Shown: in pieces, positions 13,619-23,700 of the stretch | Layout of the letters: each line of letters opens with the position of its first letter | Position numbering within the stretch: position 1 is the first letter of the stretch | Assembly (NCBI GenBank): GCA_902778175.1 | Contig: CACYWT010000016.1 | Span: forward strand, 1 to 41,909 | Direction of reading: 5' to 3' | Length of the DNA: 41,909 bases | Origin: an uncultured Ruminococcus sp. | GTDB taxonomy: Bacteria > Bacillota > Clostridia > Oscillospirales > Acutalibacteraceae | Program-made: the position numbers and the translations under genes | Notes under the pieces: generated by a model | What the model was told of the DNA's origin: nothing | What the model saw: only the letters and a program-made list of their open reading frames with translations | Databases searched by the model: none

Positions 13619-13949
13619 AGTGAACCAATGGAAATATTGTCATTTTTCGCAGACGCAAACAGATAAAACCAAACGGGCAGTCATATGACTGCCCGTTGTT
13701 TATGATATCAGGCTGAGGCGTCTGAACAAGTATTTCGTTCATTGAAACACCGAACAGACAGCTCAGAGCAAGCAGATTATCTACCGACGGAAGGCTTTTT
13801 CCCTGCTGCCATTTGTAGATAGCCTGAGGCTCCTCAAAACCGAAATAACGCTGCAGCTCACGGACAGAAAGCCCGTTTGCTTTTCGCAGCCGGATAATGT
13901 TTTCTCCCGTTGCCTTCATATCAATGGTCGGAAAGAATAGATCCGTCAT
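13497..13949 (-). CDS. XRE-family helix-turn-helix regulator with an odd C-terminal extension
   Basis: The start is taken at ATG 13947-13949, with GGGGGAA eight bases upstream; an upstream in-frame ATG at 13994 lacks this. Residues ~10-75 form an HTH_3 domain: ENIIRLRKANGLSVRELQRY, then FEEPQAIYKWQQGKSLPSVD and LLALSCLFGVSMNEILVQ. The reading frame continues ~75 more residues, through a perfect 26-bp palindrome at 13672-13697 and 122 bases into the 3' end of the convergent alcohol dehydrogenase gene. The extension has no domain I recognise. The palindrome is followed on this strand by TTTGGTTTTATC and so may end the transcript before any stop codon. The target is unknown; palindromes lie at its promoter. 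Confidence 0.7.
   Translation of the reverse strand: MTDLFFPTIDMKATGENIIRLRKANGLSVRELQRYFGFEEPQAIYKWQQGKSLPSVDNLLALSCLFGVSMNEILVQTPQPDIINNGQSYDCPFGFICLRLRKMTIFPLVHFMALSSYKALSAQIHLFLLDFRDGRHRHMRLLQADQDLPI
13672..13697. terminator. Perfect 26-bp palindrome, intrinsic terminator between convergent genes
   Basis: AACGGGCAGTCAT is followed directly by its exact reverse complement (13685-13697). On the minus strand TTTGGTTTTATC follows; on the plus strand GTTTATG. It ends the alcohol dehydrogenase transcript and probably the XRE transcript, inside whose open frame it lies. Confidence 0.7.
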
Positions 13950-13998
13950 ACAGATTCCCCCTTTGCGCTGCGGTATTGCCTTGAAAATACTCATACTG

Positions 13999-14031
13999 AT
14001 GATATTTTATCATTGTATGGGGAAAAGTCAA
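13999..14031 (-). promoter_or_regulatory. XRE-gene promoter with overlapping palindrome
   Basis: On the minus strand, TTGACT (14031-14026), 16-base spacer and TAAAAT (14009-14004). ATGATA-TTT-TATCAT (13999-14013) is a perfect inverted repeat covering the -10, a suitable place for autoregulation. Confidence 0.55.
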
Positions 14032-14048
14032 TAGCTTTCTTGTGTTTT

Positions 14049-14062
14049 TTCATGATCATGAA
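14049..14062. promoter_or_regulatory. 14-bp perfect palindrome between divergent promoters
   Basis: TTCATGATCATGAA lies between the XRE promoter (leftward) and the hisS promoter (rightward). It may be an operator for the XRE protein; this is inferred from position. Confidence 0.35.
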
Positions 14063-14073
14063 TTTGTTTACCA

Positions 14074-14102
14074 TTGCAAATTGTAATCTTATGATGTATA
14101 AT
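14074..14102 (+). promoter_or_regulatory. hisS-aspS promoter
   Basis: TTGCAA (14074-14079), 17-base spacer and TATAAT (14097-14102), 33 bp before the hisS ATG. The short leader leaves no room for a T-box. Confidence 0.65.
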
Positions 14103-14135
14103 GGGAGAGTATAAAAAACGAAAGGAAGATCAGGA

Positions 14136-15458
14136 ATGAAACTGATAACCAACGGAATAAAGGGAACAGCCGACGTCCTTCCTGCCGACAGTTACAAATG
14201 GCAGTTCGTAGAGGATATAATGAGGGGACAGGCTCAGTCCTACGGCTTTAAGGAAATACGCACTCCCGTATTTGAGCATACCGAGCTTTTCAGCCGTTCG
14301 GTAGGAGATACAACAGACGTTGTACAAAAGGAAATGTATACTTTCACAACAAAGGGCGGCGAGTCTGTAACACTTCGTCCTGAGGGTACAGCCGGCGCTG
14401 CAAGAGCTATGCTTGAGCATGGCATATATAATGACGGATATCCGATCAAGGCATATTATCTTACATCATGCTATCGCTATGAAAATCCCCAGAAGGGCAG
14501 ACAGAGAGAATTTCACCAGTTCGGTATGGAGGTTTACGGCGCTGCGTCATACTTTGCAGATGCGGAGGTCATCTGCGCCGCCAATTCCATATTTGAAAGG
14601 CTCGGAGTGAAAAATCTCCGTCTGGAGCTTAATTCCATAGGCTGCAAGAATTGCCGCCCGAATTATCATAAAGCCCTGAAGGATTATTTCGCTTCGCATG
14701 AGGGAGAGCTTTGCGATACCTGCCGTTCACGTCTTGACAGGAACCCGATGAGGATACTCGACTGCAAAAGCCCCATATGCTCGGAAATAGCCAAAGGCGC
14801 ACCTGTTGTGACGGATTATCTTTGCGATGATTGCCGCAGCCATTTCGAGGGCGTAAAAAGCTGCCTGACTTCGGTTGGTATTGATTTCAAGGTCAATCCT
14901 GCTATTGTAAGAGGTCTTGATTATTATACGCGCACGGTATTTGAATTTGTTTCCGATGATATAGGCGCGCAGGGTACTGTATGCGGCGGCGGAAGATATG
15001 ACGGTCTTATCGAGGAGCTTGGCGGTCAGCATACCCCGTCACTCGGCTTCGGTATGGGTATAGAACGCCTTCTTCTTTTGCTGGAGGCTCAGGGGGTCGT
15101 TCTTGAACAGCCGCCTGTATGCGATATCTATATCGCAGGAATAAGCGACGCCGCAAGAATAAAGGCGTTCGAGCTTACCGAGGGAATACGCAATTCCTCG
15201 CTTATCGCGGAATGTGATATAGTCGGAAGAAAGCTGAAACCTCAGATGAAATATGCCGATAAGATAGAGGCTAAATTCAGCATGGTTCTTGGTGATGATG
15301 ATCTTGCCGCAAATAAGGCTAAGGTAAAGAATATGGCTACGGGTACTTCAAAGGAAGTTCCGCTTGATGATAAATTCTATGACGCATTCTATAATATATA
15401 TATCAACGGAGAAAACGATATATATCTTTCAAAGATCGGACTTAGTGATGAGGAGTAA
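14136..15458 (+). CDS. hisS: Histidyl-tRNA synthetase
   Basis: The 440-residue class II synthetase charges tRNA-His. Landmarks in order are VTLRPEGTAGAARAML (about 77-92), motif 2 region CYRYENPQKGRQREFHQFGM (about 112-131), the histidine-specific RGLDYYTRTVFEF (about 259-271), GGGRYDGLIEELGG (about 281-294) and motif 3 GFGMGIERLLLL (about 302-313). The C-terminal anticodon-binding domain follows (CDIYIAGISDAARI onward). The length is normal. An insertion with several cysteines (ELNSIGCKNCRPN, CDTCRSRL, CDDCRSHF at about 165-237) is present and could form a zinc-binding knob, as seen in many Firmicute HisRS. The start ATG follows AGGAAGATCAGGA. aspS starts 6 bp downstream, the usual Firmicute order. 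Confidence 0.96.
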   Translation: MKLITNGIKGTADVLPADSYKWQFVEDIMRGQAQSYGFKEIRTPVFEHTELFSRSVGDTTDVVQKEMYTFTTKGGESVTLRPEGTAGAARAMLEHGIYNDGYPIKAYYLTSCYRYENPQKGRQREFHQFGMEVYGAASYFADAEVICAANSIFERLGVKNLRLELNSIGCKNCRPNYHKALKDYFASHEGELCDTCRSRLDRNPMRILDCKSPICSEIAKGAPVVTDYLCDDCRSHFEGVKSCLTSVGIDFKVNPAIVRGLDYYTRTVFEFVSDDIGAQGTVCGGGRYDGLIEELGGQHTPSLGFGMGIERLLLLLEAQGVVLEQPPVCDIYIAGISDAARIKAFELTEGIRNSSLIAECDIVGRKLKPQMKYADKIEAKFSMVLGDDDLAANKAKVKNMATGTSKEVPLDDKFYDAFYNIYINGENDIYLSKIGLSDEE

Positions 15459-15464
15459 TAAAAA

Positions 15465-17255
15465 ATGGCAGAATTTTTGACAGGACTGAAAAGAACAGAT
15501 TACTGCGGCGAGCTTCGCAGCAGTGATACGGGAAAGACCGTAACGGTATGCGGCTGGACACAGCGTCAGCGCGATCTCGGTCAGCTTATATTCATTGACC
15601 TGCGCGACAGAACAGGTATCGTTCAGCTTGCTTTTGACGATAATACAGACAGGGCTGTTTTTGAAAAGGCGGCGTCTGTCCGCAGCGAGTTTGTTCTTGC
15701 GGCAGTCGGAAAGATCCGCGAGCGCAGCAGCAAGAATAAGGATATACCGACCGGTGATATCGAGATAGAAGTAACAGAGCTTCGTGTTCTCGGGGAAAGC
15801 GAAACGCCCCCGTTTGAGATAACCGACGAGTGCAATACCGCAGAGCTTACCAGACTTAAATATCGTTATCTTGACCTTCGCAGACCTTGCTTACAGCAGA
15901 ACCTTATTTTCCGTCACAAGGTTGCAAAGGTTACAAGAGATTATTTTGATGAAAACGGATTTATAGAGCTTGAGACCCCGATGCTTATCAAATCCACTCC
16001 CGAGGGCGCAAGGGACTTCCTCGTGCCTTCAAGAATACACAAGGGTTCGTTCTATGCGCTGCCCCAGTCTCCGCAGATGTATAAGCAGCTCTGCATGGTA
16101 GCGGGCTTTGACCGCTATATGCAGATAGCGCGCTGTTTCCGTGATGAGGATCTTCGCGCAGACAGACAGCCTGAATTTACTCAGATCGACCTTGAAATGT
16201 CCTTTGTGGATATGGAGGACGTTCTTGAGATAGGCGAGGGATATATCAGGAGGGTATTCAAGGAAGTTATGGATATAGATATCCCGACTCCTTTCCCGAG
16301 ATATACCTATAATGAGGTAATGGAGCGTTTCGGTTCGGATAAGCCAGATACACGCTACGGAATGGAGATTTTCGACCTGACAGATGCCGTAAAGGACTGC
16401 GGTTTCGGCGTATTCAGAAGTGCGGTAGAGGGCGGCGGATCTGTTCGCGGAATAAATGCGAAAAATGCCGTAAAGACATATACGCGCAAAGAGATAGATA
16501 AGCTTACTGAATTTGTAAGAGGTATCGGCGCAAAGGGTCTTGCATGGATCAGAATGACTGACGACGGCATTGCGTCAAGCTTTGCAAAATTCATGACCGA
16601 GGACGAGATGCAGGCTATTCTCACTAAGGCAGGCGCAGAAAAGGGCGACGTTATATTTATCGTAGCGGATACGGACGACAATACCGTTCTGCCCGTACTC
16701 GGCGCAGTACGTCAGGAAGCTGCAAAGAAGCTTGATATCATCGGGGACGGATATAATTTCCTCTGGGTAGTGAAATTTCCGTTCTTCGAGTTTGACAAGG
16801 AAAGCGGAGAATGGATCGCAATGCACCACCCCTTTACCTCACCGACAGACGACTGTCTTGACAAGCTTGACGGAAACAAGGGAGAGGTCTATGCAAAGGC
16901 GTATGATATGGTGCTCAACGGAATCGAGCTTTCGAGCGGTTCTATCCGTATCACGAACCCCGATCTGCAAAAGAAAATGTTTGAGATGCTCGGTCTGAGC
17001 GATGAGGAGGCATACCATAAATTCGGCTTTCTTATGGACGCATTCAAATACGGCGCACCGCCCCACGGCGGAATGGGCATAGGTCTTGACAGACTTGTAA
17101 TGCAGATGCTCGGCGCTTCGACCCTGCGTGATGTTGTTGCCTTCCCGAAGGTACAGAACGCAAGCGAACCGATGACAAATGCTCCTGCGGACGTTGACAC
17201 TCAGCAGCTTATTGATCTCGGGATAGAAGTTATTAAAACCGACGAAGAAAAATGA
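15465..17255 (+). CDS. aspS: Aspartyl-tRNA synthetase (bacterial type)
   Basis: The 596-residue class II synthetase charges tRNA-Asp, and possibly tRNA-Asn if the organism uses the indirect amidotransferase route. It has an N-terminal OB anticodon domain (VTVCGWTQRQRDLGQLIFID, about 26-45), the class II core with motif 2 (ARCFRDEDLRADRQPEFTQID, cited as FRDEDLRADRQPEFTQ, about 223-238), the bacterial GAD insertion (about 300-420) and motif 3 GMGIGLDRLVMQMLG (about 535-549). The large GAD insertion marks the bacterial rather than archaeal form. The start is ATG 15465 with GAGGAG 7 to 12 bp upstream, overlapping the end of hisS. It is co-transcribed with hisS. Confidence 0.96.
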   Translation: MAEFLTGLKRTDYCGELRSSDTGKTVTVCGWTQRQRDLGQLIFIDLRDRTGIVQLAFDDNTDRAVFEKAASVRSEFVLAAVGKIRERSSKNKDIPTGDIEIEVTELRVLGESETPPFEITDECNTAELTRLKYRYLDLRRPCLQQNLIFRHKVAKVTRDYFDENGFIELETPMLIKSTPEGARDFLVPSRIHKGSFYALPQSPQMYKQLCMVAGFDRYMQIARCFRDEDLRADRQPEFTQIDLEMSFVDMEDVLEIGEGYIRRVFKEVMDIDIPTPFPRYTYNEVMERFGSDKPDTRYGMEIFDLTDAVKDCGFGVFRSAVEGGGSVRGINAKNAVKTYTRKEIDKLTEFVRGIGAKGLAWIRMTDDGIASSFAKFMTEDEMQAILTKAGAEKGDVIFIVADTDDNTVLPVLGAVRQEAAKKLDIIGDGYNFLWVVKFPFFEFDKESGEWIAMHHPFTSPTDDCLDKLDGNKGEVYAKAYDMVLNGIELSSGSIRITNPDLQKKMFEMLGLSDEEAYHKFGFLMDAFKYGAPPHGGMGIGLDRLVMQMLGASTLRDVVAFPKVQNASEPMTNAPADVDTQQLIDLGIEVIKTDEEK

Positions 17256-17299
17256 TTTTTGTTTAAATAATTTTTGTTCATTAATATGCTCTTGACCAT

Positions 17300-17328
17300 T
17301 TGACTATTTGCTATATCTGTAGTATATT
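17300..17328 (+). promoter_or_regulatory. Promoter of the Bax-inhibitor-1 family gene
   Basis: TTGACT (17300-17305), 17-base spacer and TATATT (17323-17328), 54 bp upstream of the ATG. No clear terminator was seen between aspS and this promoter. Confidence 0.6.
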
Positions 17329-17382
17329 ATTAGTTGAAGAACGGTATTTCCGTTTTTTGATAAATACAGAAGGAGGATTTTT

Positions 17383-18189
17383 ATGAATAACGGTTTTGGC
17401 AACAACGGCTATAATTACAACGACGGTTATAATGATCCCAACTCTCCTGGATTTGGCAATTCTGGATTTACGGAGATCTACGGTCAGCAGCAAACCCCTT
17501 ATTACAATCAGAATACTTCGACTGTTTCCCTTTCTGATTTTACAAGAAAGGTTTACGGCTGGATGTTCCTCGGTCTTGCGATAACCTTCGGTCTTGCAAT
17601 TTTGATAGTGACCAATCCGCAGGCGGCAATGAGATTTATGACACAGCATATCGGAATGTATTATGTGCTTGCATTGGTCGAAGTAGCTCTTGTATTTGCG
17701 CTCGGCTTTTTTGTTACGAAGCTCCCGCCGGCAGCGGCGCTTGCGATTTTCCTGACATATTCAGCGATCAACGGTCTGACTATCGCGCCGATACTTCTTT
17801 TATATGAAATGGGTACGGTTATTGCAGCCCTCGGTGTTACAGGAGGCATATTCGGAGCAATGTCATTGTACGGAATGATAACCAAAAGAGATCTTTCGGG
17901 ACTCGGACCGGTTCTTATTTTCGGACTTATCGGACTGCTGATCTTCTCGGTGATCTCGATGATTTTCCATATGCCTATGAGCGATCTTCTTATCAGCCTC
18001 ATCGGAATTGCTCTTTTCATCGGCTTTACCGCTTATGATACTCAGAAAATAAAGAAGTATTATCAGTCATTACAGGGCGATGAGGTGATGCTCAAAAAAT
18101 GCGCAATTGTTTCAGCGCTTGAGCTTTATCTTGATTTCATCAATCTGTTCCTCTATATTCTCAGGCTTTTCGCTTCAAGAAACAACTGA
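17383..18189 (+). CDS. Bax inhibitor-1 / YccA family membrane protein
   Basis: The 268-residue protein has an N-terminal ~45-residue Asn/Gly/Tyr-rich hydrophilic stretch followed by seven hydrophobic segments. These start at YGWMFLGLAITFGLAILIV (about 55-73), then YYVLALVEVALVFALGFF, AALAIFLTYSAINGLTIAPI, VIAALGVTGGIFGAMSL, LGPVLIFGLIGLLIFSVISM, LLISLIGIALFIGFTAYDTQ and ELYLDFINLFLYILRLF. GFTAYDTQKIK and YLDFINLF are hallmark BI-1 motifs. Family members are membrane channels or modulators of membrane-protein quality control (YccA inhibits FtsH in E. coli). The exact role here is unknown. RBS is AAGGAGG. It stands alone between a promoter and a terminator. Confidence 0.9.
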   Translation: MNNGFGNNGYNYNDGYNDPNSPGFGNSGFTEIYGQQQTPYYNQNTSTVSLSDFTRKVYGWMFLGLAITFGLAILIVTNPQAAMRFMTQHIGMYYVLALVEVALVFALGFFVTKLPPAAALAIFLTYSAINGLTIAPILLLYEMGTVIAALGVTGGIFGAMSLYGMITKRDLSGLGPVLIFGLIGLLIFSVISMIFHMPMSDLLISLIGIALFIGFTAYDTQKIKKYYQSLQGDEVMLKKCAIVSALELYLDFINLFLYILRLFASRNN

Positions 18190-18202
18190 TGATAAGGTAT
18201 CG

Positions 18203-18226
18203 GAGCTGCCGCTTATGCGGCGGCTC
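18203..18226 (+). terminator. Intrinsic terminator of the BI-1 family gene
   Basis: A 10-bp stem with one wobble (18203-18212 with 18217-18226) and loop TTAT is followed by TTTTGCTATATTTTTTTG. Confidence 0.75.
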
Positions 18227-18253
18227 TTTTGCTATATTTTTTTGTTTATCTGA

Positions 18254-18282
18254 TTGATTTTTTATTGAAATTGAGGTAAAAT
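18254..18282 (+). promoter_or_regulatory. Promoter of the M3 peptidase gene
   Basis: TTGATT (18254-18259), 17-base spacer and TAAAAT (18277-18282), 31 bp upstream of the ATG. Confidence 0.55.
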
Positions 18283-18313
18283 ATAAATGATTTACTTTAA
18301 AGGAGCATAAGGT

Positions 18314-20002
18314 ATGAAGTTCTCGGAAATGAAATACGATCGTCCTGTTTTTGATGAATTCAAGGAAGAGGCAGAGAAAATAATTGACGGTTTTTCCAAA
18401 GCGGAAAGTTTTGAAAAAGCAGATGACGAATTCCTCCGCTGGGATAAGCTTTCGGGTCATATTGAAACAATGATGAGCCTTGCATATACAAGAAACAGCT
18501 TGGATACTGCTGATGAATTCTATGAAAATGAAGTTGAATATATCAACGAAACATCTCCGAAGTTCATAGAGCTTGAACAGAGTTTCAAAAAGAAGCTTGT
18601 CAGCAGTCCCTTCCGCAGACAGCTTGAAGAAAAATACGGTTCGCTCCTTTTCCTTAATGCCGAAATATCGCTTGAATCATTTTCTCCGGAAATAATACCT
18701 GAGCTTCAGGAAACAAATAAGCTTGAAACGGAATATCAGAAACTTCTTGCTTCGGCGCAGATAGATTTTGAGGGGGAAAAGCGCAATATTCCCGAAATGC
18801 ACCCGTTCAAGCAGTCCGCAGATGACGCCGTCAGACGCGCGGCATGGAGGGCGGAGGGAGAATTCTATAATTCCTGCGGTATACAGCTTGATGAAATATA
18901 TGATAAAATGGTTAAGCTGCGTACAAAAATGGCTCGTAAGCTCGGATATGATAATTTTGTGAAATTGGGTTATCTTCAGATGGACCGCAACTGCTATGGT
19001 CCGGAGGATATTGCCGGATTCAGAAATGCGGTCGTGAAATATATCGTTCCCCTTGCTGACAGACTTTTCCGCGAACAGGCTAAGCGCACAGGCTTTGATT
19101 ATCCTCTGAGCTTTGCGGATTCTTCACTTAAATTCCGTGACGGAAACGCTGATCCGGTCGGTACAGCTGATGATATACTCAGGACAGGACGCGAACTGTA
19201 CCATGAGCTTTCACCCGAAACCGCGGAGTTCATAGATGTTATGAACAGCTGTGAGCTTATGGATGTCCTCAGCAAAAAGGGCAAGGCAGGCGGCGGATAC
19301 TGTACGAGCTTTCCTGATTATAAGCTTCCGTTTATTTTTGCCAATTTCAACGGTACGGCTGATGACGTGGAAGTGATAACCCATGAAGCCGGTCATGCCT
19401 TTGCATTTTATACGGCAAGGGATCTTGTTCCGTCGGCAAATCAGAGTCCTACGCTTGAAGCCTGCGAGATACATTCAATGACAATGGAATTTTTCGGCTG
19501 GCGCAAGAGTGATGAATTTTTCGGGGACGGAGCAAAAAAATTCCGCTACAGTCATCTTTCCGGCGCGATAATGTTTATCCCTTACGGAACAATGGTGGAT
19601 CATTTTCAGCATATTGTCTATGAAAATCCTGAAATGACTCCTGCGCAGCGACATGAACAATGGGCAAAGCTTATGAAGATATATATGCCCTGGATGAAGC
19701 TTGACGGCAGCCCGTTTTACGGGGAGGGCAAGGGCTGGCAGCGTCAGATCCACATTTACGAAAACCCGTTTTATTATATTGATTACTGTCTGGCGCAGAC
19801 TGTTGCGCTTGAATTCTGGGTGCTTATGCAGCATGACGGGGAAAAAGCATGGGAGCAGTATATGAAGCTTGTGAAAAAAGCCGGTACTCAGACTTATACA
19901 GGTCTTGTCGAAACTGCCGGACTGAAATCCCCCTTTGATGAGGAAGCGCTCAGGGAGGTAGCCGTGACTGCGGTCAGATGGCTGGACGAAAACCGTATTT
20001 AA
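18314..20002 (+). CDS. M3 family oligoendopeptidase (PepF-like)
   Basis: The 562-residue zinc metallopeptidase is a full-length M3 enzyme of the oligoendopeptidase F group. The zinc site is THEAGHAFAFY (HEXXH, about residues 355-365), with the third ligand in SPTLEACEIHSMTMEFF (about 378-394). Substrate-binding residues are in the C-terminal GEGKGWQRQIHIYENPFYYI region. It should cut short peptides in the cytoplasm. There is no signal peptide. RBS is AAGGAGC. The ABC ATPase gene begins 22 bp downstream, so the peptidase may be co-transcribed with the ABC system. Confidence 0.93.
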   Translation: MKFSEMKYDRPVFDEFKEEAEKIIDGFSKAESFEKADDEFLRWDKLSGHIETMMSLAYTRNSLDTADEFYENEVEYINETSPKFIELEQSFKKKLVSSPFRRQLEEKYGSLLFLNAEISLESFSPEIIPELQETNKLETEYQKLLASAQIDFEGEKRNIPEMHPFKQSADDAVRRAAWRAEGEFYNSCGIQLDEIYDKMVKLRTKMARKLGYDNFVKLGYLQMDRNCYGPEDIAGFRNAVVKYIVPLADRLFREQAKRTGFDYPLSFADSSLKFRDGNADPVGTADDILRTGRELYHELSPETAEFIDVMNSCELMDVLSKKGKAGGGYCTSFPDYKLPFIFANFNGTADDVEVITHEAGHAFAFYTARDLVPSANQSPTLEACEIHSMTMEFFGWRKSDEFFGDGAKKFRYSHLSGAIMFIPYGTMVDHFQHIVYENPEMTPAQRHEQWAKLMKIYMPWMKLDGSPFYGEGKGWQRQIHIYENPFYYIDYCLAQTVALEFWVLMQHDGEKAWEQYMKLVKKAGTQTYTGLVETAGLKSPFDEEALREVAVTAVRWLDENRI

Positions 20003-20024
20003 GGAACGGAGAACTGATCTTAAA

Positions 20025-20732
20025 ATGATGAAGGATTTTGTAAAATTCGATAATGTATACAAGCGTTACAAAATGGGCGAAGTAACGATAAACGCTGCCA
20101 ACGGGGTTTCGTTCTCTATAGACGAGGGAGAATTTGCCGTTGTTGTCGGTCTTTCGGGAGCCGGAAAAACCACCGTTCTGAATATTCTCGGAGGTATCGA
20201 CAGCTGCGACGAGGGAACGATCATTGTCGGCGGAAGAGATATCAGCCGCCTCAGCGGAAAAGACCTTGCCTCCTACAGAAGATATGATATAGGTTTTGTA
20301 TTCCAGTTCTATAATCTGATACCGAACCTTACCGCAAAGGAAAATGTCGAGCTTGCAACGCAGATATGCCGCGACCATATGGATGCCGATGCTGCCCTTG
20401 AAAGCGTAGGTCTTACTGAAAGGAAGAATAATTTTCCGGCGCAGCTTTCAGGCGGAGAACAGCAGCGTGTTTCGATCGCGCGCGCTCTTGCAAAAAAGCC
20501 CAAGCTGCTATTATGTGATGAGCCTACAGGTGCGCTCGATTATAATACCGGAAAAAATATTCTCAAGCTTTTGCAGAATAAATGTCAGGAGGACGGAATG
20601 ACGGTAGTACTGATAACTCATAATTCCGCGATCACTCCTATGGCTAACAGAGTTATCCGTATGCGCAGCGGTAAGGTTATCAGCAATACGATCAATGAAT
20701 CTCCTGTTCCTATTGAACAGATCGAATGGTAA
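20025..20732 (+). CDS. ABC transporter ATP-binding protein, MacB/LolD type
   Basis: The 235-residue ATPase has all core motifs: Walker [10 protein letters not shown] (about 43-51), Q-loop [19 protein letters not shown], signature [15 protein letters not shown] (about 143-157), Walker [13 protein letters not shown] and the H-switch ITHN. It belongs to the LolD/MacB/FtsE-like class that works with FtsX-fold permeases as mechanotransmitters, not as classic importers. The permease gene follows 41 bp downstream. The start may be either of two tandem ATGs (20025 or 20028). The nearest ribosome-like sequence is GGAG at 20008-20011. Confidence 0.95.
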   Translation: MMKDFVKFDNVYKRYKMGEVTINAANGVSFSIDEGEFAVVVGLSGAGKTTVLNILGGIDSCDEGTIIVGGRDISRLSGKDLASYRRYDIGFVFQFYNLIPNLTAKENVELATQICRDHMDADAALESVGLTERKNNFPAQLSGGEQQRVSIARALAKKPKLLLCDEPTGALDYNTGKNILKLLQNKCQEDGMTVVLITHNSAITPMANRVIRMRSGKVISNTINESPVPIEQIEW

Positions 20733-20773
20733 AAGCAGATCAGATTAATCTTTAAAGGGAAAGCTGGTGTTAT

Positions 20774-23700
20774 ATGAAAGCACTGAAAAAGAATATTATC
20801 CGGGAGATAAGCGGGACTAAATCAAGGTTTTTTTCAATTCTTGCTATCATAGGACTCAGCACCGGTTTTTTTACGGGAATAAAGGCTTCCGGTCCGAGCA
20901 TGATGAAAACAGGACTTGATTATTTTGAAGAACAGAACCTGATGGATATAAGACTTGTATCAACAGTAGGATTTGATGATGACGATATCAAGGCGATAAA
21001 GGAAAATGAAAACACTTTAGATGTAATGCCCGGATATTCCTCAGATCTTATTTCCACCGAGGATAATATTGATACGGTAATAAAAGTAATTTCCCTGCCG
21101 GAAAAGACGGATACTAATGACAGGATAATAAATGAACCTATACTTGTCGAAGGAAGATTTCCGGAAAGCTCCGGAGAATGTGCGATAGAAAGCTATTATT
21201 TCACCAGATACGGATATAAGATCGGGGATAAGATCACACTTAATCCTAAGGTACAGGGAAATGATACCCTTGATTTTGTAAAAAATCTGGAATATAAGAT
21301 CGTCGGTGCTGTATCGTCACCGACATATATTACCTATCAGAGAGAAAACACCAATGTCGGAGACGGAACGATTGCTTATTTTATAATGCTCCCCTCCGAA
21401 GAGTTTTCGAGTGAAAGATACACAAATGTGTTTCTTACAACAAAAAAGAATTTTGATCCTTATAATCCGTATGATTCTGAATATAAGGAGCATATAGATA
21501 AGGTCAAGGACGTATATACTGATCTTTCCGAAGAAAGAATAAGGATCTTCAATGAGAATACCTTGAAGGATGCAAAAAAAGAGCTTTCGGACGCCCGGAA
21601 AGAATACAGCGAAAAAAAGACCGAGGCGGAAAAGGAATTATCCGACGGCGAGAAAAAGCTCCATGACGGCGAAAGGGAGTATGCCGAGAAAATTCTTGAT
21701 GCGGAAAGAAAAATTGCCGAAGGAGAAAAAGAACTCGAAGACGGCAGAAAAGAGCTTGCCGAAGGTCAGAAAAAATATGCTGACGGTATCGCAGAGGCAA
21801 AACAAAAGCTTACCGATGCAAAGACGGAATACAGTAAAGGAAAAGAGGAATATACAAAAGCAAAAAATGAATATGATCTTCAGATAGAGCAGGCGCAGAA
21901 TAAGCTTGATGATGCCGAAACAGAATTCAATATTCAGTATCAGCTGTTCTACGGAACGACCAAGCCTCAGGCGGAAACAAAGCTTACTTTGCTTAAAACC
22001 GCAATAGATTCATGCAATGAGATTATTGACAAAACAAAGCAGAGTATTGAAGAAGCAGAAGAGATCATATCCATTGAGGTAGATGATGAGAATGAGCTGC
22101 AGAAGCTGAAAGATAAGCTTGATGAATACAGCGCGAAGCTTGATGAATATAATCTTCAGTACGAAGAAGGCACAAGGCAGCTGAAAGAAGGCGAAAAGCA
22201 GCTTGAAGATGCCAGACAAAAGCTTGATGATGCAAAGGCAGAATTCCGGAAAAAAAAGGCTGAGGGAAGTCAGAAACTCAATGATGCGCAGATCAAACTC
22301 GATAATGCCCAAAGTCAGATAGATATCGGAATGCTTGAGTATGAATCAGCGATGAATTCAGGTATGCTTGAAATACAGGCTGCTCAGGCAAAAATCAGCG
22401 AAGGGGAAAAGCAGCTCGAAAACGGAAAGACAGAGCTTGAAAAGCAAAAGGCTGCCGGAATGGAACAGCTGAAAAAATCAAGAGAAAAGCTTGATTCCGG
22501 AAAGAACGAGGCTGCCCGTCAGCTTGGCGAAGCCCTTAAAAAGCTTAATGATGCGCAAAAACAGATCGAGAGTCTTGATGATGCAAAATGGTTCGTCAAT
22601 GCGCGAAATGATTATCCCGGCTATTCGGGGCTTGAGGAAGATTCCATGCGTGTTGACAAGGTGGCGACGGTGTTCCCGTTTTTCTTCATGCTGGTAGCAT
22701 CTCTGGTATGTCTTACTACCATGTCAAGAATGGTAGAGGAACGCCGGACTGAAATAGGAACGCTTAAAGCTCTCGGTTATTCCAATTTTTCCATTGCTTT
22801 GAAATATTTTATATATTCCTCGATCGCTTCTGTTGTCGGAAGTATCATCGGAGGAATACTCGGAATGTCTACCATTCCTAAGATCATAGTGGATACATAT
22901 TCCATGCTGTATACACTTCCTCCGTCTAAAGTTGTTTTTCCGTTAGATATTTTCATATTATCGTCTGCTATGGGACTGATCTGCACATCAGTTGTTGCGG
23001 TTGTGTCATGTCTGGGAGAACTCAGGCTGAAACCTGCGACTCTTATGCGTCCCAAGGCGCCTAAGCCCGGAAAAAGGATCCTCCTTGAGCATATACCTTT
23101 TATATGGAAACATCTGAATTTCACCTCGAAGGTCACAATGAGAAATCTTTTCCGGTATAAGATCAGGTTCTTTATGACGGTCATAGGTGTAGCGGGATGT
23201 ACGGCTCTGATCATCGGAGGACTTGGACTCAAAGATTCATTATCGGTCATAGCCGGCAGACAATATGACGAGCTGACTATTTTTGATCAGATATATGCGC
23301 TTTCCGACCCTGGTGATGAAAGGAAAACGGAATATATCATGTCGCAGTTCCATGCGGACAAGCGATTTGATCAGACTATTCCTGTCGGACAGAACTGGAT
23401 AAATGTAGTATATGATAATGACAGAAAAATAAGTCTGAGGACGGTAATTGCCGAGCCTGACAGCAGCTTTGAAAAAATATTTGTTTTACGCGACAGGGTA
23501 ACACATGATAAAGTAACCTTGGATAACAGCGGAGTAGTTATAAATGAAAGGCTTTCGCAGGTCACAGGCGTAGGAGCAGGAGAGATCCTTGATTTTATGC
23601 TTGATGATGAATCGTATTCTGTAAAAGTATCGGGTATCACGGAAAACTATGCCGGTAATACGGTTTATTTTACTCCTGAGCTTTATACTGAGGTCACCGG

